Of a stretch of DNA of 64,000 nt, positions 41,683-52,179 are shown piece after piece. Under the pieces are notes generated by a model. That model was not told where the DNA came from. It saw nothing but the letters and a program-made list of their open reading frames with translations, and ran no database searches. How positions within the stretch are numbered: position 1 is the stretch's first letter; the number at the start of each line of letters is the position of its first letter. The position numbers and the translations under genes are program-made. The DNA lies in the NCBI GenBank assembly GCA_000432155.1, contig FR888494.1, positions 1-64,000 of the forward strand, given 5' to 3'. This DNA comes from Eubacterium sp. CAG:274 (GTDB taxonomy: Bacteria; Bacillota; Clostridia; Lachnospirales; CAG-274).

Positions 41683-41958
41683 TCAATTACAAGTTTTATT
41701 ATACTTTGCCAGAGCTTTTCTTATATGGGAATCATTAATATATAATTCATTCTCCAGCATATTTTCAATCTCAGAATTTACTTCATTTGAAATCTGAATA
41801 TGAATTCTTTTCTTTTTCTTTGGTTTTTCAAGTGTTCTCAACTTTCCGTCTGCTATATAGGCGTATGTGTCATCACTGTGCAATATGATAAACGCACCAC
41901 CTTTATCATGACCGGCCTTTGAGAAACATATTTGACCTTTTTTCAACAATTCCTTCAC
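41683..41958 (-). CDS. KOW-domain RNA-binding protein (L14e-like)
   Basis: This 91-residue protein starts with a KOW-type strand GQICFSKAGHDKGGAFIILH and has a lysine-rich middle (KPKKKKRIHI). Homologues occupy the same place between map and infA in many Clostridia and resemble eukaryotic/archaeal L14e. A ribosome-associated role is likely but its exact function is not established. It starts three bases after map ends, so translation is probably coupled. Confidence 0.85.
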   Translation of the reverse strand: MKELLKKGQICFSKAGHDKGGAFIILHSDDTYAYIADGKLRTLEKPKKKKRIHIQISNEVNSEIENMLENELYINDSHIRKALAKYNKTCN

Positions 41959-41961
41959 CTC

Positions 41962-42714
41962 TTATACTAAGGTTAATAGCTCAGGCTCATTATCTGTAAC
42001 CAGCACAGTATTCTCATAATGAGCTGAATCACTGCCATCATTAGTCACAACGGTCCATCTATTAGGAAGTGTATGTACTTTATAAGTACCTACAGTTACC
42101 ATCGGCTCGATTGCAAGTGTCATACCCTTTACAAGTTTTGGACCCGGTCTTCCTGTTCTGTAATTAGGTATCTCTGGGTCCTCGTGCATATCACGTCCGA
42201 TACCATGTCCAACATAATCACGAACAACGCCGTAGCCATTACTCTCAACATAGTCTTGAATAGCAGCTGATACTTTGTTCAAGTAATTACCTACTTTTAC
42301 TAATTTAACGCCTTCAAAGAAGCTTTCTTTTGTAATATCAATAAGTCGTTGCCTTTGTTCTGAAATTTGACCTACACCGAATGTTCTCGCAGCATCGCCA
42401 TGAAAACCATCGATATATGCACCAGTATCAATTGAAATAATGTCGCCCTCTTTTAAAACAGTATTACCTGATGGAATACCATGAACGACCTGTTCATTAA
42501 CTGAGGCACAAATTGAGGCCGGATAGCCATACAATCCCTTAAAAGAAGGAACTGCTCCACAAGAACGAATATATTCTTCAGCAATTCTATCCAATTCCTT
42601 AGTTGTTATACCAGGGCGGATACTTTTTTCAATTAAGTTAAGTGTTTCACCAGTAATTCTACCAGCAATACGCATTTTCTCAATATGACTTTCCTTCTTT
42701 ATCGTAATAGACAT
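41962..42714 (-). CDS. map: Type I methionine aminopeptidase
   Basis: This 250-residue metalloenzyme removes the initiator methionine from new proteins. The metal ligands are found in ISIDTGAYIDGFHGDAART (two Asp), GHGIGRDMHEDPEIPNY (His) and IEPMVTVG (Glu), with a further Glu in the last strand. It starts two bases after adk in the classic secY-adk-map order. Confidence 0.97.
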   Translation of the reverse strand: MSITIKKESHIEKMRIAGRITGETLNLIEKSIRPGITTKELDRIAEEYIRSCGAVPSFKGLYGYPASICASVNEQVVHGIPSGNTVLKEGDIISIDTGAYIDGFHGDAARTFGVGQISEQRQRLIDITKESFFEGVKLVKVGNYLNKVSAAIQDYVESNGYGVVRDYVGHGIGRDMHEDPEIPNYRTGRPGPKLVKGMTLAIEPMVTVGTYKVHTLPNRWTVVTNDGSDSAHYENTVLVTDNEPELLTLV

Positions 42715-42716
42715 TA

Positions 42717-43352
42717 CTATTTATCCTCTAAGGCATTAACAACGGCATTAAATATTTCATCAATATCGCCTACGCCGTTAATTTTAACCAACAAACCTTT
42801 TTCATCGTAATAGTTAATAACTGGAGCAGTTGTTTCATGATAAACTTTAAGTCTATTCTTAACTGTTTCTTCGTTATCATCCTTACGCTGAATCAAAGCT
42901 TCACCACAAGCATCGCATACGCCATCCTGCTTTGGTGGATTATACTTAACGTGGTACATTGAACCACACTTTGGGCAACCTCTTCTGCCTGTCATTCTGT
43001 CAACAATAATGTTATCATCAACATCAATACAAACAACCTTATCAAGAGGACCTGTAATAGCATCAAGACCTTCTGCCTGAGATACATTTCTTGGATAACC
43101 GTCAAGAATGTAACCATTCTTACAGTCATCAGCTTTAATTCTTTCAGCTAACATTGCAGAAACGATTTCATCAGAAACAAGACCGCCTGCATTCATTATT
43201 TCACTAACCTTTTTGCCAAGCTCAGTACCCTGCTTCATCTGCTCTCTTAATAAATCACCAGTTGAAATATGAGCTATTCCATAGTGCTTAGAAAGCTTCT
43301 TAGCCTGTGTACCCTTACCTGCGCCTGGACAACCGATAAGTACCAATTTCAT
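42717..43352 (-). CDS. adk: Adenylate kinase, zinc-containing
   Basis: This 211-residue enzyme equilibrates ATP and AMP with two ADP. The P-loop is GCPGAGKGTQAKKL. The LID carries the four zinc cysteines in CPKCGSMYHV and CDACGEAL, as in most Gram-positives. A terminator-like hairpin lies immediately before its ribosome binding site, so its expression relative to secY may be reduced or regulated. Confidence 0.97.
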   Translation of the reverse strand: MKLVLIGCPGAGKGTQAKKLSKHYGIAHISTGDLLREQMKQGTELGKKVSEIMNAGGLVSDEIVSAMLAERIKADDCKNGYILDGYPRNVSQAEGLDAITGPLDKVVCIDVDDNIIVDRMTGRRGCPKCGSMYHVKYNPPKQDGVCDACGEALIQRKDDNEETVKNRLKVYHETTAPVINYYDEKGLLVKINGVGDIDEIFNAVVNALEDK

Positions 43353-43369
43353 AATTTAATACATCTCCC

Positions 43370-43395
43370 AAAAAAAGAGCCGGGAGACCCGGCTC
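43370..43395 (-). terminator. Terminator/attenuator hairpin between secY and adk
   Basis: On the minus strand GAGCCGGG-TCT-CCCGGCTC (43395-43377) is followed by seven T residues. This is a complete intrinsic terminator inside the ribosomal cluster. The adk ribosome binding site GGGAG follows at once. No convincing promoter was found for adk, so read-through must supply the downstream genes. Confidence 0.85.
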
Positions 43396-43412
43396 CTTTA
43401 TATAGTTTAATC

Positions 43413-44660
43413 TTATTTATTTAAAAAACCTGTATAATGTCTCTTAACAAGCTGTGATTCAAGCTGCTTGATAATTTCAAGAGCAACGCCTGTTACGATA
43501 AGTAATGTTGTACCACCGAAGCCCATATTTACGCCTGTTACCCAGTTTAATACAACTGGAACCATAGCGATAATTGAGTAAGCGAATGCACCAATAAGTG
43601 AAATTCTGTCAACTATCTTCTGGATGTAATCAGATGTAGGCTTACCAGGTCTAATACCAGGTACAAAACCACCATTCTTCTTCATATTTTCTGCAACTTC
43701 AACTGGGTTGAATGCAAAAGAAGTATAGAAGAATGTAAAACAGAAAATAAGAATTACATATAATACTGCACCTACAGGATGGTGTGTAGATAATACATTT
43801 GAAATCTTAGAAAGAGTTGTACTCTGTATTAACTGATTGATAGTATATGGGAACTGTAAAATAGAAATAGCAAAGATGATAGACATAACACCAGCAATAT
43901 TTACCTTAATAGGAATAAATGAAGTCTGTCCACCAACCATCATTCTACTTCCGCCTGCAAGTTTATTTGAATACTGTACAGGAATGCGTCTTTCACCGTC
44001 TGATACTAAAACAACGAAAACCATAACTACAAATAAGATTGCAAGAATAACCACAATCTTAACCCAACCCATAGCACTGCCTGAAGCAGCTGTAATAAGG
44101 CTATTAACTCCAGTACCTAAACCAGAAAGGATATTAGCAAAGATGATAAATGATGCACCATTACCAATACCTATTTCAGTTAACTTTTCGCCTAACCACA
44201 TAATAAAGATAGTACCGGAAACCATTGTAAACAGAGCTACAATATAAACATACCAGTTAGGGTTTTTAAAAGCACTGTGAATTGTGTACACCTGTCCGGC
44301 ACCCTGTAAGAACGCCAATGCAACAGACATTATTCTAGTGTACTGAGAAATCTTTTTTCTTCCCTCTTCACCATCTTTTTGTATCTGTTCCAATCTTGGA
44401 ATAGCAACTGTTAAAAGCTGCATAATGATAGAAGCAGTAATGTATGGTCCAATACCCATAGCGAATATTGTACCATAGTTACCTCCGGTAATAAGTGAGT
44501 AGAGAGTATCGCTAGCACCGGCATTATGCAGGGCATTAATATTAATACCCGGCACCGGAATAAAAGTACCCAAACGCACTATTACCAATACTATTAACAT
44601 ATTCAATAACTTAGCACGTATTTCCTTAACTTTGAATGCGTTCTTAAGTGTACTAAACAA
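43413..44660 (-). CDS. secY: Protein translocase subunit SecY
   Basis: This 415-residue, ten-helix core of the Sec channel moves proteins across and into the membrane. Family segments include RLGTFIPVPGIN in helix 1-2, GIGPYITASIIMQLLT in the plug/helix-2 region and the C-terminal tail LESQLVKRHYTGFL. It starts one base after rplO ends, as is usual in the spc operon. Confidence 0.97.
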   Translation of the reverse strand: MFSTLKNAFKVKEIRAKLLNMLIVLVIVRLGTFIPVPGININALHNAGASDTLYSLITGGNYGTIFAMGIGPYITASIIMQLLTVAIPRLEQIQKDGEEGRKKISQYTRIMSVALAFLQGAGQVYTIHSAFKNPNWYVYIVALFTMVSGTIFIMWLGEKLTEIGIGNGASFIIFANILSGLGTGVNSLITAASGSAMGWVKIVVILAILFVVMVFVVLVSDGERRIPVQYSNKLAGGSRMMVGGQTSFIPIKVNIAGVMSIIFAISILQFPYTINQLIQSTTLSKISNVLSTHHPVGAVLYVILIFCFTFFYTSFAFNPVEVAENMKKNGGFVPGIRPGKPTSDYIQKIVDRISLIGAFAYSIIAMVPVVLNWVTGVNMGFGGTTLLIVTGVALEIIKQLESQLVKRHYTGFLNK

Positions 44661-45101
44661 TTAAATCACCTCAGCTTTTCCGCCTGCGGCTTCAATTTTC
44701 TCCTTTGCAGAAGCGCTGAAATAATTTACCTGAACTGTAAGTTTCTTTGTGATTTCGCCCTGACCTAAGATTTTAACGCCATCTCTTGGGTTAGATACAA
44801 GACCCTTAGACTGTAATGCCTTGATATCAACTACATCGCCGTCGTTAAATACATCTAAAAGAGCTAAGTTGATAGCAACGATGTTCTTAGAATTAATGCA
44901 AGTGAAACCTCTCTTAGGAATTCTTCTATATAATGGCATCTGACCACCTTCGAAACCTGGTCTTACGCCACCACCTGAACGAGACTTCTGACCGTCACGA
45001 CCTCTACCTGCAAACTTACCGTTGCCTGAACCGTGACCTCTACCCTTACGGAACTTCTTTGTCTTTGCGCCGTCAGCTGGCTTTAATTCATTTAAAAACA
45101 T
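44661..45101 (-). CDS. rplO: 50S ribosomal protein L15
   Basis: This 146-residue protein is recognised from the basic glycine-rich N-part ([19 protein letters not shown]) and [18 protein letters not shown]. It is buried in 23S rRNA and required late in assembly. The gene abuts secY directly. Confidence 0.98.
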   Translation of the reverse strand: MFLNELKPADGAKTKKFRKGRGHGSGNGKFAGRGRDGQKSRSGGGVRPGFEGGQMPLYRRIPKRGFTCINSKNIVAINLALLDVFNDGDVVDIKALQSKGLVSNPRDGVKILGQGEITKKLTVQVNYFSASAKEKIEAAGGKAEVI

Positions 45102-45120
45102 TTAGGTACACCTCCTTAAA

Positions 45121-45294
45121 TTAAATTTCCTCTACCTTTACAAGGTGCTTAACCTGGTTAAGCATACCTCTAATTGCAGCATTGTCCTGCTGCTCAACAG
45201 TTGAGTGAAGCTTGTTCAAACCAAGAGCCTGAACAGTCTTTCTATGTTTAGGGATTGCACCTATTGTAGACTTTACTAATGTAATTTTTAACAT
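45121..45294 (-). CDS. rpmD: 50S ribosomal protein L30
   Basis: This 57-residue protein begins [20 protein letters not shown] and ends [11 protein letters not shown]. The ATG at 45294 follows AAGGGGGA; a longer reading frame upstream overlaps rpsE and has no ribosome binding site. It lies between rpsE and rplO as expected. Confidence 0.97.
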   Translation of the reverse strand: MLKITLVKSTIGAIPKHRKTVQALGLNKLHSTVEQQDNAAIRGMLNQVKHLVKVEEI

Positions 45295-45307
45295 CTCAAT
45301 ATCCCCC

Positions 45308-45814
45308 TTAACCAAGAATTTCTTCAACAGTCTTGCCTCTAAGCTTAGCAACCTTCTCTGGAGAAGTTGAATTTGCTAAACCGTCGATTGTAGCACTAAC
45401 TACATTTCTCTTATTACGAGAACCTAAAGACTTTGTTCTGATATTTTTGAAACCTGCAAGTTCAAGAACGGCACGAGCTGGACCACCTGCGATGATACCA
45501 GTACCTTCTGGAGCTGGCTTTAAAAGAACTGTTGCTCCACCGAACTTACCATAAATTTCATGGTAAAGACTACCATTTTCATTTAAGTCAACCTTGATGA
45601 TATTCTTGATTGCATCATCCTTACCCTTGCGGATAGCATCAGGGATTTCAGTTGCCTTACCTAAGCCTACGCCTACATGACCGTTACCGTCGCCTACTAC
45701 TACTAAAGCAGCGAAACGCATAGTACGACCACCTTTAACTACCTTTGTTACTCTCTTAATGGTAACTACGTTATCCCTTAAATCGAGAGCACTAGTATCG
45801 ATTTTTGTTCTCAT
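45308..45814 (-). CDS. rpsE: 30S ribosomal protein S5
   Basis: This 168-residue protein has the double-stranded-RNA-binding N-domain ([20 protein letters not shown]) and the C-domain with [20 protein letters not shown]. It contributes to decoding accuracy. It is co-transcribed with rplR and rpmD. Confidence 0.98.
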   Translation of the reverse strand: MRTKIDTSALDLRDNVVTIKRVTKVVKGGRTMRFAALVVVGDGNGHVGVGLGKATEIPDAIRKGKDDAIKNIIKVDLNENGSLYHEIYGKFGGATVLLKPAPEGTGIIAGGPARAVLELAGFKNIRTKSLGSRNKRNVVSATIDGLANSTSPEKVAKLRGKTVEEILG

Positions 45815-45829
45815 GTGTTCCCCTCCTTA

Positions 45830-46198
45830 TTAGAATTGTAAGCCGGCTTCTCTTGCTGCGTCAGCTAAAGCCTGGATTTTGCCTGTATAAACAAAACCGC
45901 CTCTATCAAAAACTACTTCTTTAATACCTTTTTCAATAGCCTTCTTAGCTACTGTTTCGCCAACAACTTTAGCAGCTTCTACAGTATTTGTAAATTCAAC
46001 CTTGCTCTTAATGTCAGCTTCCATAGTTGATGCAGCACAAATTGTGTTGCCTACTGTATCATCAATAATCTGTGCATAGATATGCATATTTGATCTGAAT
46101 ACTGCTAATCTAGGTTTCTGAGCTGTACCTGAAATGTTATTACGAAGTCTGTAATGACGCTTTGCTCTAGCTACAGCACGTGATGGCTTTCTAATCAT
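45830..46198 (-). CDS. rplR: 50S ribosomal protein L18
   Basis: This 122-residue 5S rRNA-binding protein is recognised by [20 protein letters not shown] and the C-terminal [20 protein letters not shown]. It acts with L5 to attach 5S rRNA to the large subunit. Confidence 0.98.
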   Translation of the reverse strand: MIRKPSRAVARAKRHYRLRNNISGTAQKPRLAVFRSNMHIYAQIIDDTVGNTICAASTMEADIKSKVEFTNTVEAAKVVGETVAKKAIEKGIKEVVFDRGGFVYTGKIQALADAAREAGLQF

Positions 46199-46216
46199 TG
46201 CACATTCACTCCTTTA

Positions 46217-46756
46217 TTATTTCTTACCAGTCTTACCAACCTTACGTCTGATAGTTTCAGTTGTGTACTTAATACCTTTACCCTTGTATGGTTCTGGTGG
46301 TCTCTTAGTTCTGATTTCAGCTGCGAACTGACCAACCTTTTCCTTGTCGATACCGCTTACAGTAATCTTGTTACCGTCAACCTTAGTTTCGATACCTTCA
46401 GGGTCTTCCATTTCTACTGGGTGAGAGTAGCCAAGAGTTAAAGTTAACTTCTTACCAGCCTTTGCTGCTCTGTAACCAACACCGTTGATTTCGAGTTCCT
46501 TAGTATAACCATTTGTAACACCTTCAACCATGTTGAAAATAAGTGTTCTAGTTAAACCATGTAAAGACTTATATCTCTTTAAGTCGCTAGGTCTTGTTAC
46601 AATAACTTCTGAACCTTCAACCTTAATATCTAAATCATCTACTAATTTACGAGTTAAAGTACCCTTAGGGCCCTTAACTGTAATCACGTTACCTTCCTCA
46701 AGCTTAACTTCTACGCCGGCAGGAATAGCAACAGGTAATTTACCAATACGTGACAT
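46217..46756 (-). CDS. rplF: 50S ribosomal protein L6
   Basis: This 179-residue protein begins [20 protein letters not shown] and carries the C-terminal signature [16 protein letters not shown]. It has two duplicated domains and contacts the sarcin-ricin region. Confidence 0.98.
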   Translation of the reverse strand: MSRIGKLPVAIPAGVEVKLEEGNVITVKGPKGTLTRKLVDDLDIKVEGSEVIVTRPSDLKRYKSLHGLTRTLIFNMVEGVTNGYTKELEINGVGYRAAKAGKKLTLTLGYSHPVEMEDPEGIETKVDGNKITVSGIDKEKVGQFAAEIRTKRPPEPYKGKGIKYTTETIRRKVGKTGKK

Positions 46757-46774
46757 TCAATTTACCTCCTTCTA

Positions 46775-47176
46775 TTACCATACGAAGGCGATAACTTCGC
46801 CGCCAACGCCGAGCTTTCTGGCTTCCTTATCAGTGATAACACCCTTGTTAGTAGAAACAATAGCTGTACCCATACCGCCTAAAACTCTTGGTAACTCATC
46901 CTTGTTAGCATAAATTCTAAGACCTGGCTTAGAAATTCTCTTGATACCTGAAATAACCTTTTCGTTCTTGTTGGCACCATACTTTAATGTAATGCGCATT
47001 GTCTTCTTAACGCCGTCTTCTATAACTTCATAACCTGCTACATAGCCTTCCTTAACGAGGATATCAGCAATAGCCTCTTTCATCTTACTGCAAGGCATTT
47101 CTACTGTATCGTGCTTAGCAGTGTTAGCATTTCTAATTCTAGTGAGCATATCTGCAATAGGATCACTCATTGACAT
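46775..47176 (-). CDS. rpsH: 30S ribosomal protein S8
   Basis: This 133-residue 16S rRNA-binding protein has [20 protein letters not shown] at the N-terminus and [20 protein letters not shown] near the end. Two ATG codons lie six bases apart; the first is better spaced from AAGGAGG. In E. coli S8 regulates the spc operon, but no S8 site was recognised here. Confidence 0.97.
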   Translation of the reverse strand: MSMSDPIADMLTRIRNANTAKHDTVEMPCSKMKEAIADILVKEGYVAGYEVIEDGVKKTMRITLKYGANKNEKVISGIKRISKPGLRIYANKDELPRVLGGMGTAIVSTNKGVITDKEARKLGVGGEVIAFVW

Positions 47177-47196
47177 TTGAAAAAACCTCCTTTCAA

Positions 47197-47382
47197 TTAC
47201 CAGCTGGCCTTCTTTACTCCAGGGATTTCACCCTTGTACGCTAATTCACGGAAACAAATTCTACAAATACCGAATTTTCTCAAGTAAGCATGTGGTCTAC
47301 CGCAAATTCTGCAACGAGTATAGCTCTGAGTTGAAAACTTAGGTTTTTTTGCTTGCTTAACCTTCATTGATGTCTTAGCCAT
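47197..47382 (-). CDS. rpsZ: 30S ribosomal protein S14, zinc type
   Basis: This 61-residue short S14 has the zinc ligands in CRICGRPH and CRICFREL. The ATG at 47382 follows GGAGGAGAAAAC; an upstream in-frame start overlaps rplE and is unlikely. The zinc form is typical of Gram-positives. Confidence 0.97.
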   Translation of the reverse strand: MAKTSMKVKQAKKPKFSTQSYTRCRICGRPHAYLRKFGICRICFRELAYKGEIPGVKKASW

Positions 47383-47398
47383 AATTGTTTTCTCCTCC

Positions 47399-47938
47399 TT
47401 ATTTCTTAAATGGCATACCGAATAATCTAAGAAGCTCTCTTGCTTCTTCATCAGTATTAGCTGTTGTTACAAATACAATATCCATACCTCTGATTTTATC
47501 AATCTTATCAAACTGGATTTCAGGGAACATTAACTGTTCCTTGATACCTAATGTGTAGTTACCTCTACCATCAAAAGAGTTAGCACTTACACCACGGAAG
47601 TCACGAACTCGAGGAAGAGCGATGTTGATAAGCTTACTTGCAAAGCTGTACATCTTTTCACCTCTTAAAGTTACCTTACAACCGATAGGCATACCTTCAC
47701 GAAGTTTGAAATTGGCAATAGACTTTCTTGCCTTAGTTACGATTGGCTTCTGACCAGAAATGATAGTCATATCATTTACTGCATTGTCGATAGCCTTAGA
47801 GTTATCTTTTGCTTCACCAAGTCCCATGTTGATAACGATTTTTTCAATCTTTGGAACTTCCATAATATTCTTGTATGAGAATTTAGCTACCATTGCTGGT
47901 ACTACTTCATTAACATAATATTCCTTAAAAGCGTTCAC
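47399..47938 (-). CDS. rplE: 50S ribosomal protein L5
   Basis: This 179-residue 5S rRNA-binding protein shows [20 protein letters not shown] and [20 protein letters not shown], and ends [14 protein letters not shown]. It forms part of the central protuberance with L18. Confidence 0.98.
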   Translation of the reverse strand: MNAFKEYYVNEVVPAMVAKFSYKNIMEVPKIEKIVINMGLGEAKDNSKAIDNAVNDMTIISGQKPIVTKARKSIANFKLREGMPIGCKVTLRGEKMYSFASKLINIALPRVRDFRGVSANSFDGRGNYTLGIKEQLMFPEIQFDKIDKIRGMDIVFVTTANTDEEARELLRLFGMPFKK

Positions 47939-47960
47939 GTTTAGTTACCTCCTTCCCAGA

Positions 47961-48263
47961 TTAGTCGATTACTTCGCCAGTTGACTTAGCAATTCTCTGC
48001 TTTACACCATCTGTAACCTTGTAACCAACTCTGGTAGGCTTGCCTTCGTGTAAAAGCATTACATTAGATGCGTCAATAGCTGCTTCTTTAGTAATAATAC
48101 CGCTGTTTGGATTCTGTGGGCTAGCCTTTACATTCTTCTTAACCTGGTTAACACCTTCAACAACTACCTTGTTGCTCTTTGTAATAACCTGGATAACCTT
48201 ACCTGACTTGCCTTTATCCTTACCTGCAATAATCTGAACTTTATCGCCTTTTTTAATCTTCAT
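47961..48263 (-). CDS. rplX: 50S ribosomal protein L24
   Basis: This 100-residue KOW-domain protein begins MKIKKGDKVQIIAGKDKGKS and starts large-subunit assembly. The gene lies between rplN and rplE as in all bacteria of this group. Confidence 0.98.
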   Translation of the reverse strand: MKIKKGDKVQIIAGKDKGKSGKVIQVITKSNKVVVEGVNQVKKNVKASPQNPNSGIITKEAAIDASNVMLLHEGKPTRVGYKVTDGVKQRIAKSTGEVID

Positions 48264-48281
48264 ACTGACCCTTACCTCCTA

Positions 48282-48650
48282 TTATAATACTTCAGGTGCA
48301 AGAGACAATATCTTCATATACTGCTTCTCTCTGAGCTCTCTTGCAACAGGTCCAAAAATACGAGTACCTCTAGGGTTTTTATCTTCTTTGATAATTACAG
48401 CTGCATTTTCATCGAACTTGATGTAAGAACCATCTGGTCTGTGAGTACCCTTTACAGTTCTAACAACAACAGCTCTGACTACTTCGCCCTTCTTAACAAC
48501 GCCGCCTGGTGTTGCATCTTTAACAGTAGCAACTATAACATCACCAATATTAGCATATCTTCTTGTTGAGCCGCCTAATACTCTGATACATAATAATTCT
48601 TTAGCACCTGAGTTGTCTGCGACAGCCAATCTGCTTTCCTGCTGAATCAT
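48282..48650 (-). CDS. rplN: 50S ribosomal protein L14
   Basis: This 122-residue protein starts [20 protein letters not shown] and ends with [19 protein letters not shown]. It lies at the subunit interface and contacts L19 and RsfS-type silencing factors in other bacteria. Confidence 0.98.
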   Translation of the reverse strand: MIQQESRLAVADNSGAKELLCIRVLGGSTRRYANIGDVIVATVKDATPGGVVKKGEVVRAVVVRTVKGTHRPDGSYIKFDENAAVIIKEDKNPRGTRIFGPVARELREKQYMKILSLAPEVL

Positions 48651-48675
48651 TGTGTTTCCTCCTTATATTCAGGAA

Positions 48676-48930
48676 TTACTTAACCTTTTCTACGATAGAA
48701 ACAAGTCTCCATCTCTTATCCTTAGATAAAGGTCTAGTTTCCATAACCTTTACTTTATCACCAATCTGACACTCATTATTCTCATCGTGAGCCTTTAACT
48801 TGTAAGTTGTCTTTACAATCTTCTTGTATAATGGATGTCTTACGTTATTTTCAACTGCAACAACGATTGTCTTGTCCATCTTGTTGCTAATTACTTTACC
48901 AATTCTTGTTTTACGAAGATTTCTTTCCAC
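48676..48930 (-). CDS. rpsQ: 30S ribosomal protein S17
   Basis: This 84-residue OB-fold protein starts, from the GTG at 48930, with [20 protein letters not shown] after the initiator. The GTG is nine bases behind AAGGAGG. An upstream ATG at 48957 contains that ribosome binding site in its coding region and is rejected. Confidence 0.96.
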   Translation of the reverse strand: MERNLRKTRIGKVISNKMDKTIVVAVENNVRHPLYKKIVKTTYKLKAHDENNECQIGDKVKVMETRPLSKDKRWRLVSIVEKVK

Positions 48931-48960
48931 TTGAAACTTCCTCCTTCCATTATGCAAATA

Positions 48961-49167
48961 TTAAAGAGCCTTTTCCTTCTGAGTCAAAACTGTCTGAATT
49001 CTAGCAATATTCTTACGAACTAATGTAATTCTTGAAGTGTTGCTCAACTGGTTAGTGGCATTCTGAAATCTTAAGTTAAATAATTCCTTCTTAGCTTCTA
49101 CTAAATCGTTATTTAACTCAGCAACAGTCTTTGAATTTAATTCTTCAATAAACTCCTTAGTTTTCAT
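48961..49167 (-). CDS. rpmC: 50S ribosomal protein L29
   Basis: This 68-residue helical protein begins [20 protein letters not shown]. The ATG at 49167 overlaps the end of rplP by 11 bases and follows AAAAGGAG. It lies near the tunnel exit and helps bind trigger factor and SRP. Confidence 0.96.
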   Translation of the reverse strand: MKTKEFIEELNSKTVAELNNDLVEAKKELFNLRFQNATNQLSNTSRITLVRKNIARIQTVLTQKEKAL

Positions 49168-49597
49168 TCTTGTCACACTCCTTTTCCTGGTCAGCGCGTG
49201 AAACGATCTTGCACTTGATAGGTAACTTATGAACAGCAAGTCTTAAAGCTTCTCTTGCAACTTCTTCAGATACACCTGCAATTTCAAACATTACTCTACC
49301 TGGCTTAACAACAGCTACCCAATATTCAGGAGCACCTTTACCAGAACCCATTCTTGTGCCGGCTGGCTTAGCTGTAACAGGCTTATCAGGGAAGATTTTA
49401 ATCCAAACCTGACCACCACGCTTAATATATCTTGTCATTGCGATACGGGCTGCTTCAATCTGGTTAGACTTGATCCAGCATGGCTCTAAAGCCACAATAC
49501 CGTAATCACCGTAAGTAATCTTGTTGCCTCTTAAAGCCTGACCTCTCATACGGCCTCTGAACTGCTTACGTCTTTTAACTCTCTTAGGCATTAACAT
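49157..49597 (-). CDS. rplP: 50S ribosomal protein L16
   Basis: This 146-residue protein begins [20 protein letters not shown] and includes [20 protein letters not shown]. It shapes the A-site tRNA corridor. The start codon overlaps the rpsC stop by one base (TAATG), so translation is coupled. Confidence 0.98.
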   Translation of the reverse strand: MLMPKRVKRRKQFRGRMRGQALRGNKITYGDYGIVALEPCWIKSNQIEAARIAMTRYIKRGGQVWIKIFPDKPVTAKPAGTRMGSGKGAPEYWVAVVKPGRVMFEIAGVSEEVAREALRLAVHKLPIKCKIVSRADQEKECDKNEN

Positions 49598-50256
49598 TAC
49601 TGAACACTCCCTTCTGCAACTTTCTTCGCAGGAAGAACCTCACCTTTGTAAATCCAAACCTTAACACCAATCTTACCATAAGTAGTGTTAGCTTCTGCAA
49701 AACCATAATCGATATCTGCTCTTAAAGTCTGAAGAGGAATAGTACCTTCATGGTATGTTTCTGTACGAGCCATTTCAGCACCGCCAAGTCTACCGCTACA
49801 AGTAGTCTTGATACCCTTAGCACCAAACTTCATAGCTGTCTGCATAGCCTTCTTCATTGCACGACGGAAAGTTACACGATTTTCAAGCTGTCTTGCAATA
49901 TCTTCTGCTACTAACTGGCTGCTTGTTTCAGGTCTCTTGATTTCTTCAATGTTAACCATAACCTTCTGGCTAGTCATTGTCTGAAGTTCAGCACTTAATT
50001 CCTGAATTGCAGAACCCTGTCTACCGATTACGATACCAGGCTTTGATGTATATACTGTAATTTTAACTCTTTCGTTTGTTCTTTCGATAGCAACCTTAGC
50101 AACACTTGAGTTTGCTAATTTATTCTTAACGAAAGTTCTAAGCTTATTGTCTTCAACTAAGAAGTTAGCGTAGTCCTTCTTATCAGCGTACCAAGTTGAA
50201 TCCCAATCCTTGATAATGCCAACTCTTAATCCATGTGGATTTACTTTCTGACCCAT
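49597..50256 (-). CDS. rpsC: 30S ribosomal protein S3
   Basis: This 219-residue protein has a KH domain with [18 protein letters not shown] and the C-domain stretch [12 protein letters not shown]. It lines the mRNA entry channel. It lies between rplV and rplP. Confidence 0.98.
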   Translation of the reverse strand: MGQKVNPHGLRVGIIKDWDSTWYADKKDYANFLVEDNKLRTFVKNKLANSSVAKVAIERTNERVKITVYTSKPGIVIGRQGSAIQELSAELQTMTSQKVMVNIEEIKRPETSSQLVAEDIARQLENRVTFRRAMKKAMQTAMKFGAKGIKTTCSGRLGGAEMARTETYHEGTIPLQTLRADIDYGFAEANTTYGKIGVKVWIYKGEVLPAKKVAEGSVQ

Positions 50257-50267
50257 GGTTGACCTCC

Positions 50268-50660
50268 TTATTTCTTCTCATCTAAATATATTGAGATGTG
50301 AGCAGTCTTTTTGTTAATTCTGTATGCTCTACCCTGAGCTCTTGGACGAATTCTCTTAAGAGTTGGTCCCTGATTAGCTACAACATCTGCAACATAAAGA
50401 TTATTCTCGTCTAATTCATTATTATTTACTGCATTAGCAATAGCAGATTTTAAAACCTTTTCAATAATTTCGGCAGCGTATCTTGGAGAGTACTTTAAAA
50501 TACCCATAGCTTCAATAACGCCTTTACCCTTAATCTGGTCTAAAACGATTCTAGCCTTTGTATCAGAAATTCTTACGAACTTTACATGAGCCTGTGGACG
50601 TCTGTCCTTGTTCTGCTCATTTCTAGCTTTCTTTACCTGGCTTCTATGTCCCTTTGCCAT
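50268..50660 (-). CDS. rplV: 50S ribosomal protein L22
   Basis: This 130-residue protein shows the family core [20 protein letters not shown] and the tunnel beta-hairpin region [20 protein letters not shown]. Changes in that hairpin can affect macrolide action in other bacteria; here it looks ordinary. Confidence 0.98.
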   Translation of the reverse strand: MAKGHRSQVKKARNEQNKDRRPQAHVKFVRISDTKARIVLDQIKGKGVIEAMGILKYSPRYAAEIIEKVLKSAIANAVNNNELDENNLYVADVVANQGPTLKRIRPRAQGRAYRINKKTAHISIYLDEKK

Positions 50661-50690
50661 TTAAGGTTCCCTCCTTCCAACAATTGTTTA

Positions 50691-50975
50691 TTATCTAGCG
50701 CCTGACTTTTTCTCTGCGTCTTTACCGTGACCTCTGTAAGTTCTTGTTAAAGCGAATTCGCCTAACTTGTGACCTACCATATCCTCTGTAACGAATACAG
50801 GAACGTGCTTTCTACCATCATGAACGGCAATTGTGTGACCAATCATTTCTGGGAAAATAGTAGAACGGCGAGACCAAGTCTTTATAACATCCTTTGTATT
50901 GGCTGCATTCTGAGCTTCTACCTTCTTCATAAGGTGTTCATCACAGAATGGTCCTTTTTTAAGTGATCTACTCAT
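50691..50975 (-). CDS. rpsS: 30S ribosomal protein S19
   Basis: This 94-residue head protein begins [20 protein letters not shown] and includes the signature [20 protein letters not shown]. It forms a pair with S13. Confidence 0.98.
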   Translation of the reverse strand: MSRSLKKGPFCDEHLMKKVEAQNAANTKDVIKTWSRRSTIFPEMIGHTIAVHDGRKHVPVFVTEDMVGHKLGEFALTRTYRGHGKDAEKKSGAR

Positions 50976-50989
50976 TTTAGGTCCTCCTA

Positions 50990-51820
50990 TTATTTATGTC
51001 TACTACGAACTATATACTTGTTGCTTGCTTTATGCTTCTTTCTTGTCTTATAACCAAGAGCTGGCTTACCCCATGGAGTACAAGGAGCTGGACGACCGAT
51101 AGGAGCTCTACCTTCACCACCACCGTGTGGATGGTCGTTAGGGTTCATAACAGAACCACGAACTGTAGGTCTGATACCCATGTGTCTCTTCTTACCTGCA
51201 TTACCAATATTGATAAGTTCGTGGTCGATATTACCTACCTGACCAATTGTAGCCTTACACTTAACTGGTAATAATCTCATTTCGCCAGATGGTAATCTAA
51301 CTGTACCATACTTAGCATCCTTAGCCATTAACTGAGCAACATTACCTGCTGAACGAACTAACTGTCCGCCTGCACCTGGTACCATTTCAATGTTGTGAAT
51401 TTCAGCACCAACTGGAATAGCACTTAATGGTAATGCGTTACCAACTCTAACTTCAGCTTCAGCACCGCTCATGATTGTTGTACCAACCTTTAAGCCGTTT
51501 GGAGCAAGAATGTATCTCTTTTCACCATCAGCGTAGTTGATTAAAGCGATATTAGCTGTTCTATTTGGATCGTATTCGATTGCTGCTACAACACCAGGAA
51601 TACCATCTTTATTTCTCTTGAAGTCGATTAATCTATACTTCTTCTTAGCACCGCCACCGATGTGACGAACTGTTATCTTACCCTGATTGTTACGACCTGC
51701 AGTAGTCTTAATATGAACTACGAGGCTTTTTTCAGGAGTAGACTTAGTGATTTCAGAGAAGTCAGAAACTGTCATCTGTCTTCTTGAAGGTGTATAAGGT
51801 TTAAATCTCTTAATACCCAT
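50990..51820 (-). CDS. rplB: 50S ribosomal protein L2
   Basis: This 276-residue protein begins [20 protein letters not shown] and contains the peptidyl-transferase-associated segment [20 protein letters not shown] with the conserved histidine. It is among the most conserved ribosomal proteins. Confidence 0.99.
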   Translation of the reverse strand: MGIKRFKPYTPSRRQMTVSDFSEITKSTPEKSLVVHIKTTAGRNNQGKITVRHIGGGAKKKYRLIDFKRNKDGIPGVVAAIEYDPNRTANIALINYADGEKRYILAPNGLKVGTTIMSGAEAEVRVGNALPLSAIPVGAEIHNIEMVPGAGGQLVRSAGNVAQLMAKDAKYGTVRLPSGEMRLLPVKCKATIGQVGNIDHELINIGNAGKKRHMGIRPTVRGSVMNPNDHPHGGGEGRAPIGRPAPCTPWGKPALGYKTRKKHKASNKYIVRSRHK

Positions 51821-51879
51821 TTTTTACACTCCTTTATCAAAAATTATCACACTCAACTGTGTGTCTATCCGTCAATTAA

Positions 51880-52179
51880 TTACATACCCTGGAAAATTTC
51901 GATTTCCTTGCTTTCTGCTGTAAGCTGGACAATAGCTTTCTTTCTGTTGTTTGTCTTACCGAAAGTATAGCCGCGTCTCTTAGTCTTACCTGAAATATTC
52001 ATTGTGTTAACACTTGCTACCTTAGTGCCTTCAAACATCTTTTCAACAGCCTGCTTGATGTCAATCTTAGTAGCTTCTGGATGAACATAGAAAGCGTACT
52101 TCTTGTTAGCCATTTCGTTCATTGACTTTTCAGTAATAACTGGCTTTAAAATAACGTCATAATACTTGATATTAGCCAT
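51880..52179 (-). CDS. rplW: 50S ribosomal protein L23
   Basis: This 99-residue tunnel-exit protein shows YDVILKPVITEKSMNEMANK and ends with strands typical of L23. Its start overlaps the stop codon of rplD by one base. Confidence 0.98.
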   Translation of the reverse strand: MANIKYYDVILKPVITEKSMNEMANKKYAFYVHPEATKIDIKQAVEKMFEGTKVASVNTMNISGKTKRRGYTFGKTNNRKKAIVQLTAESKEIEIFQGM

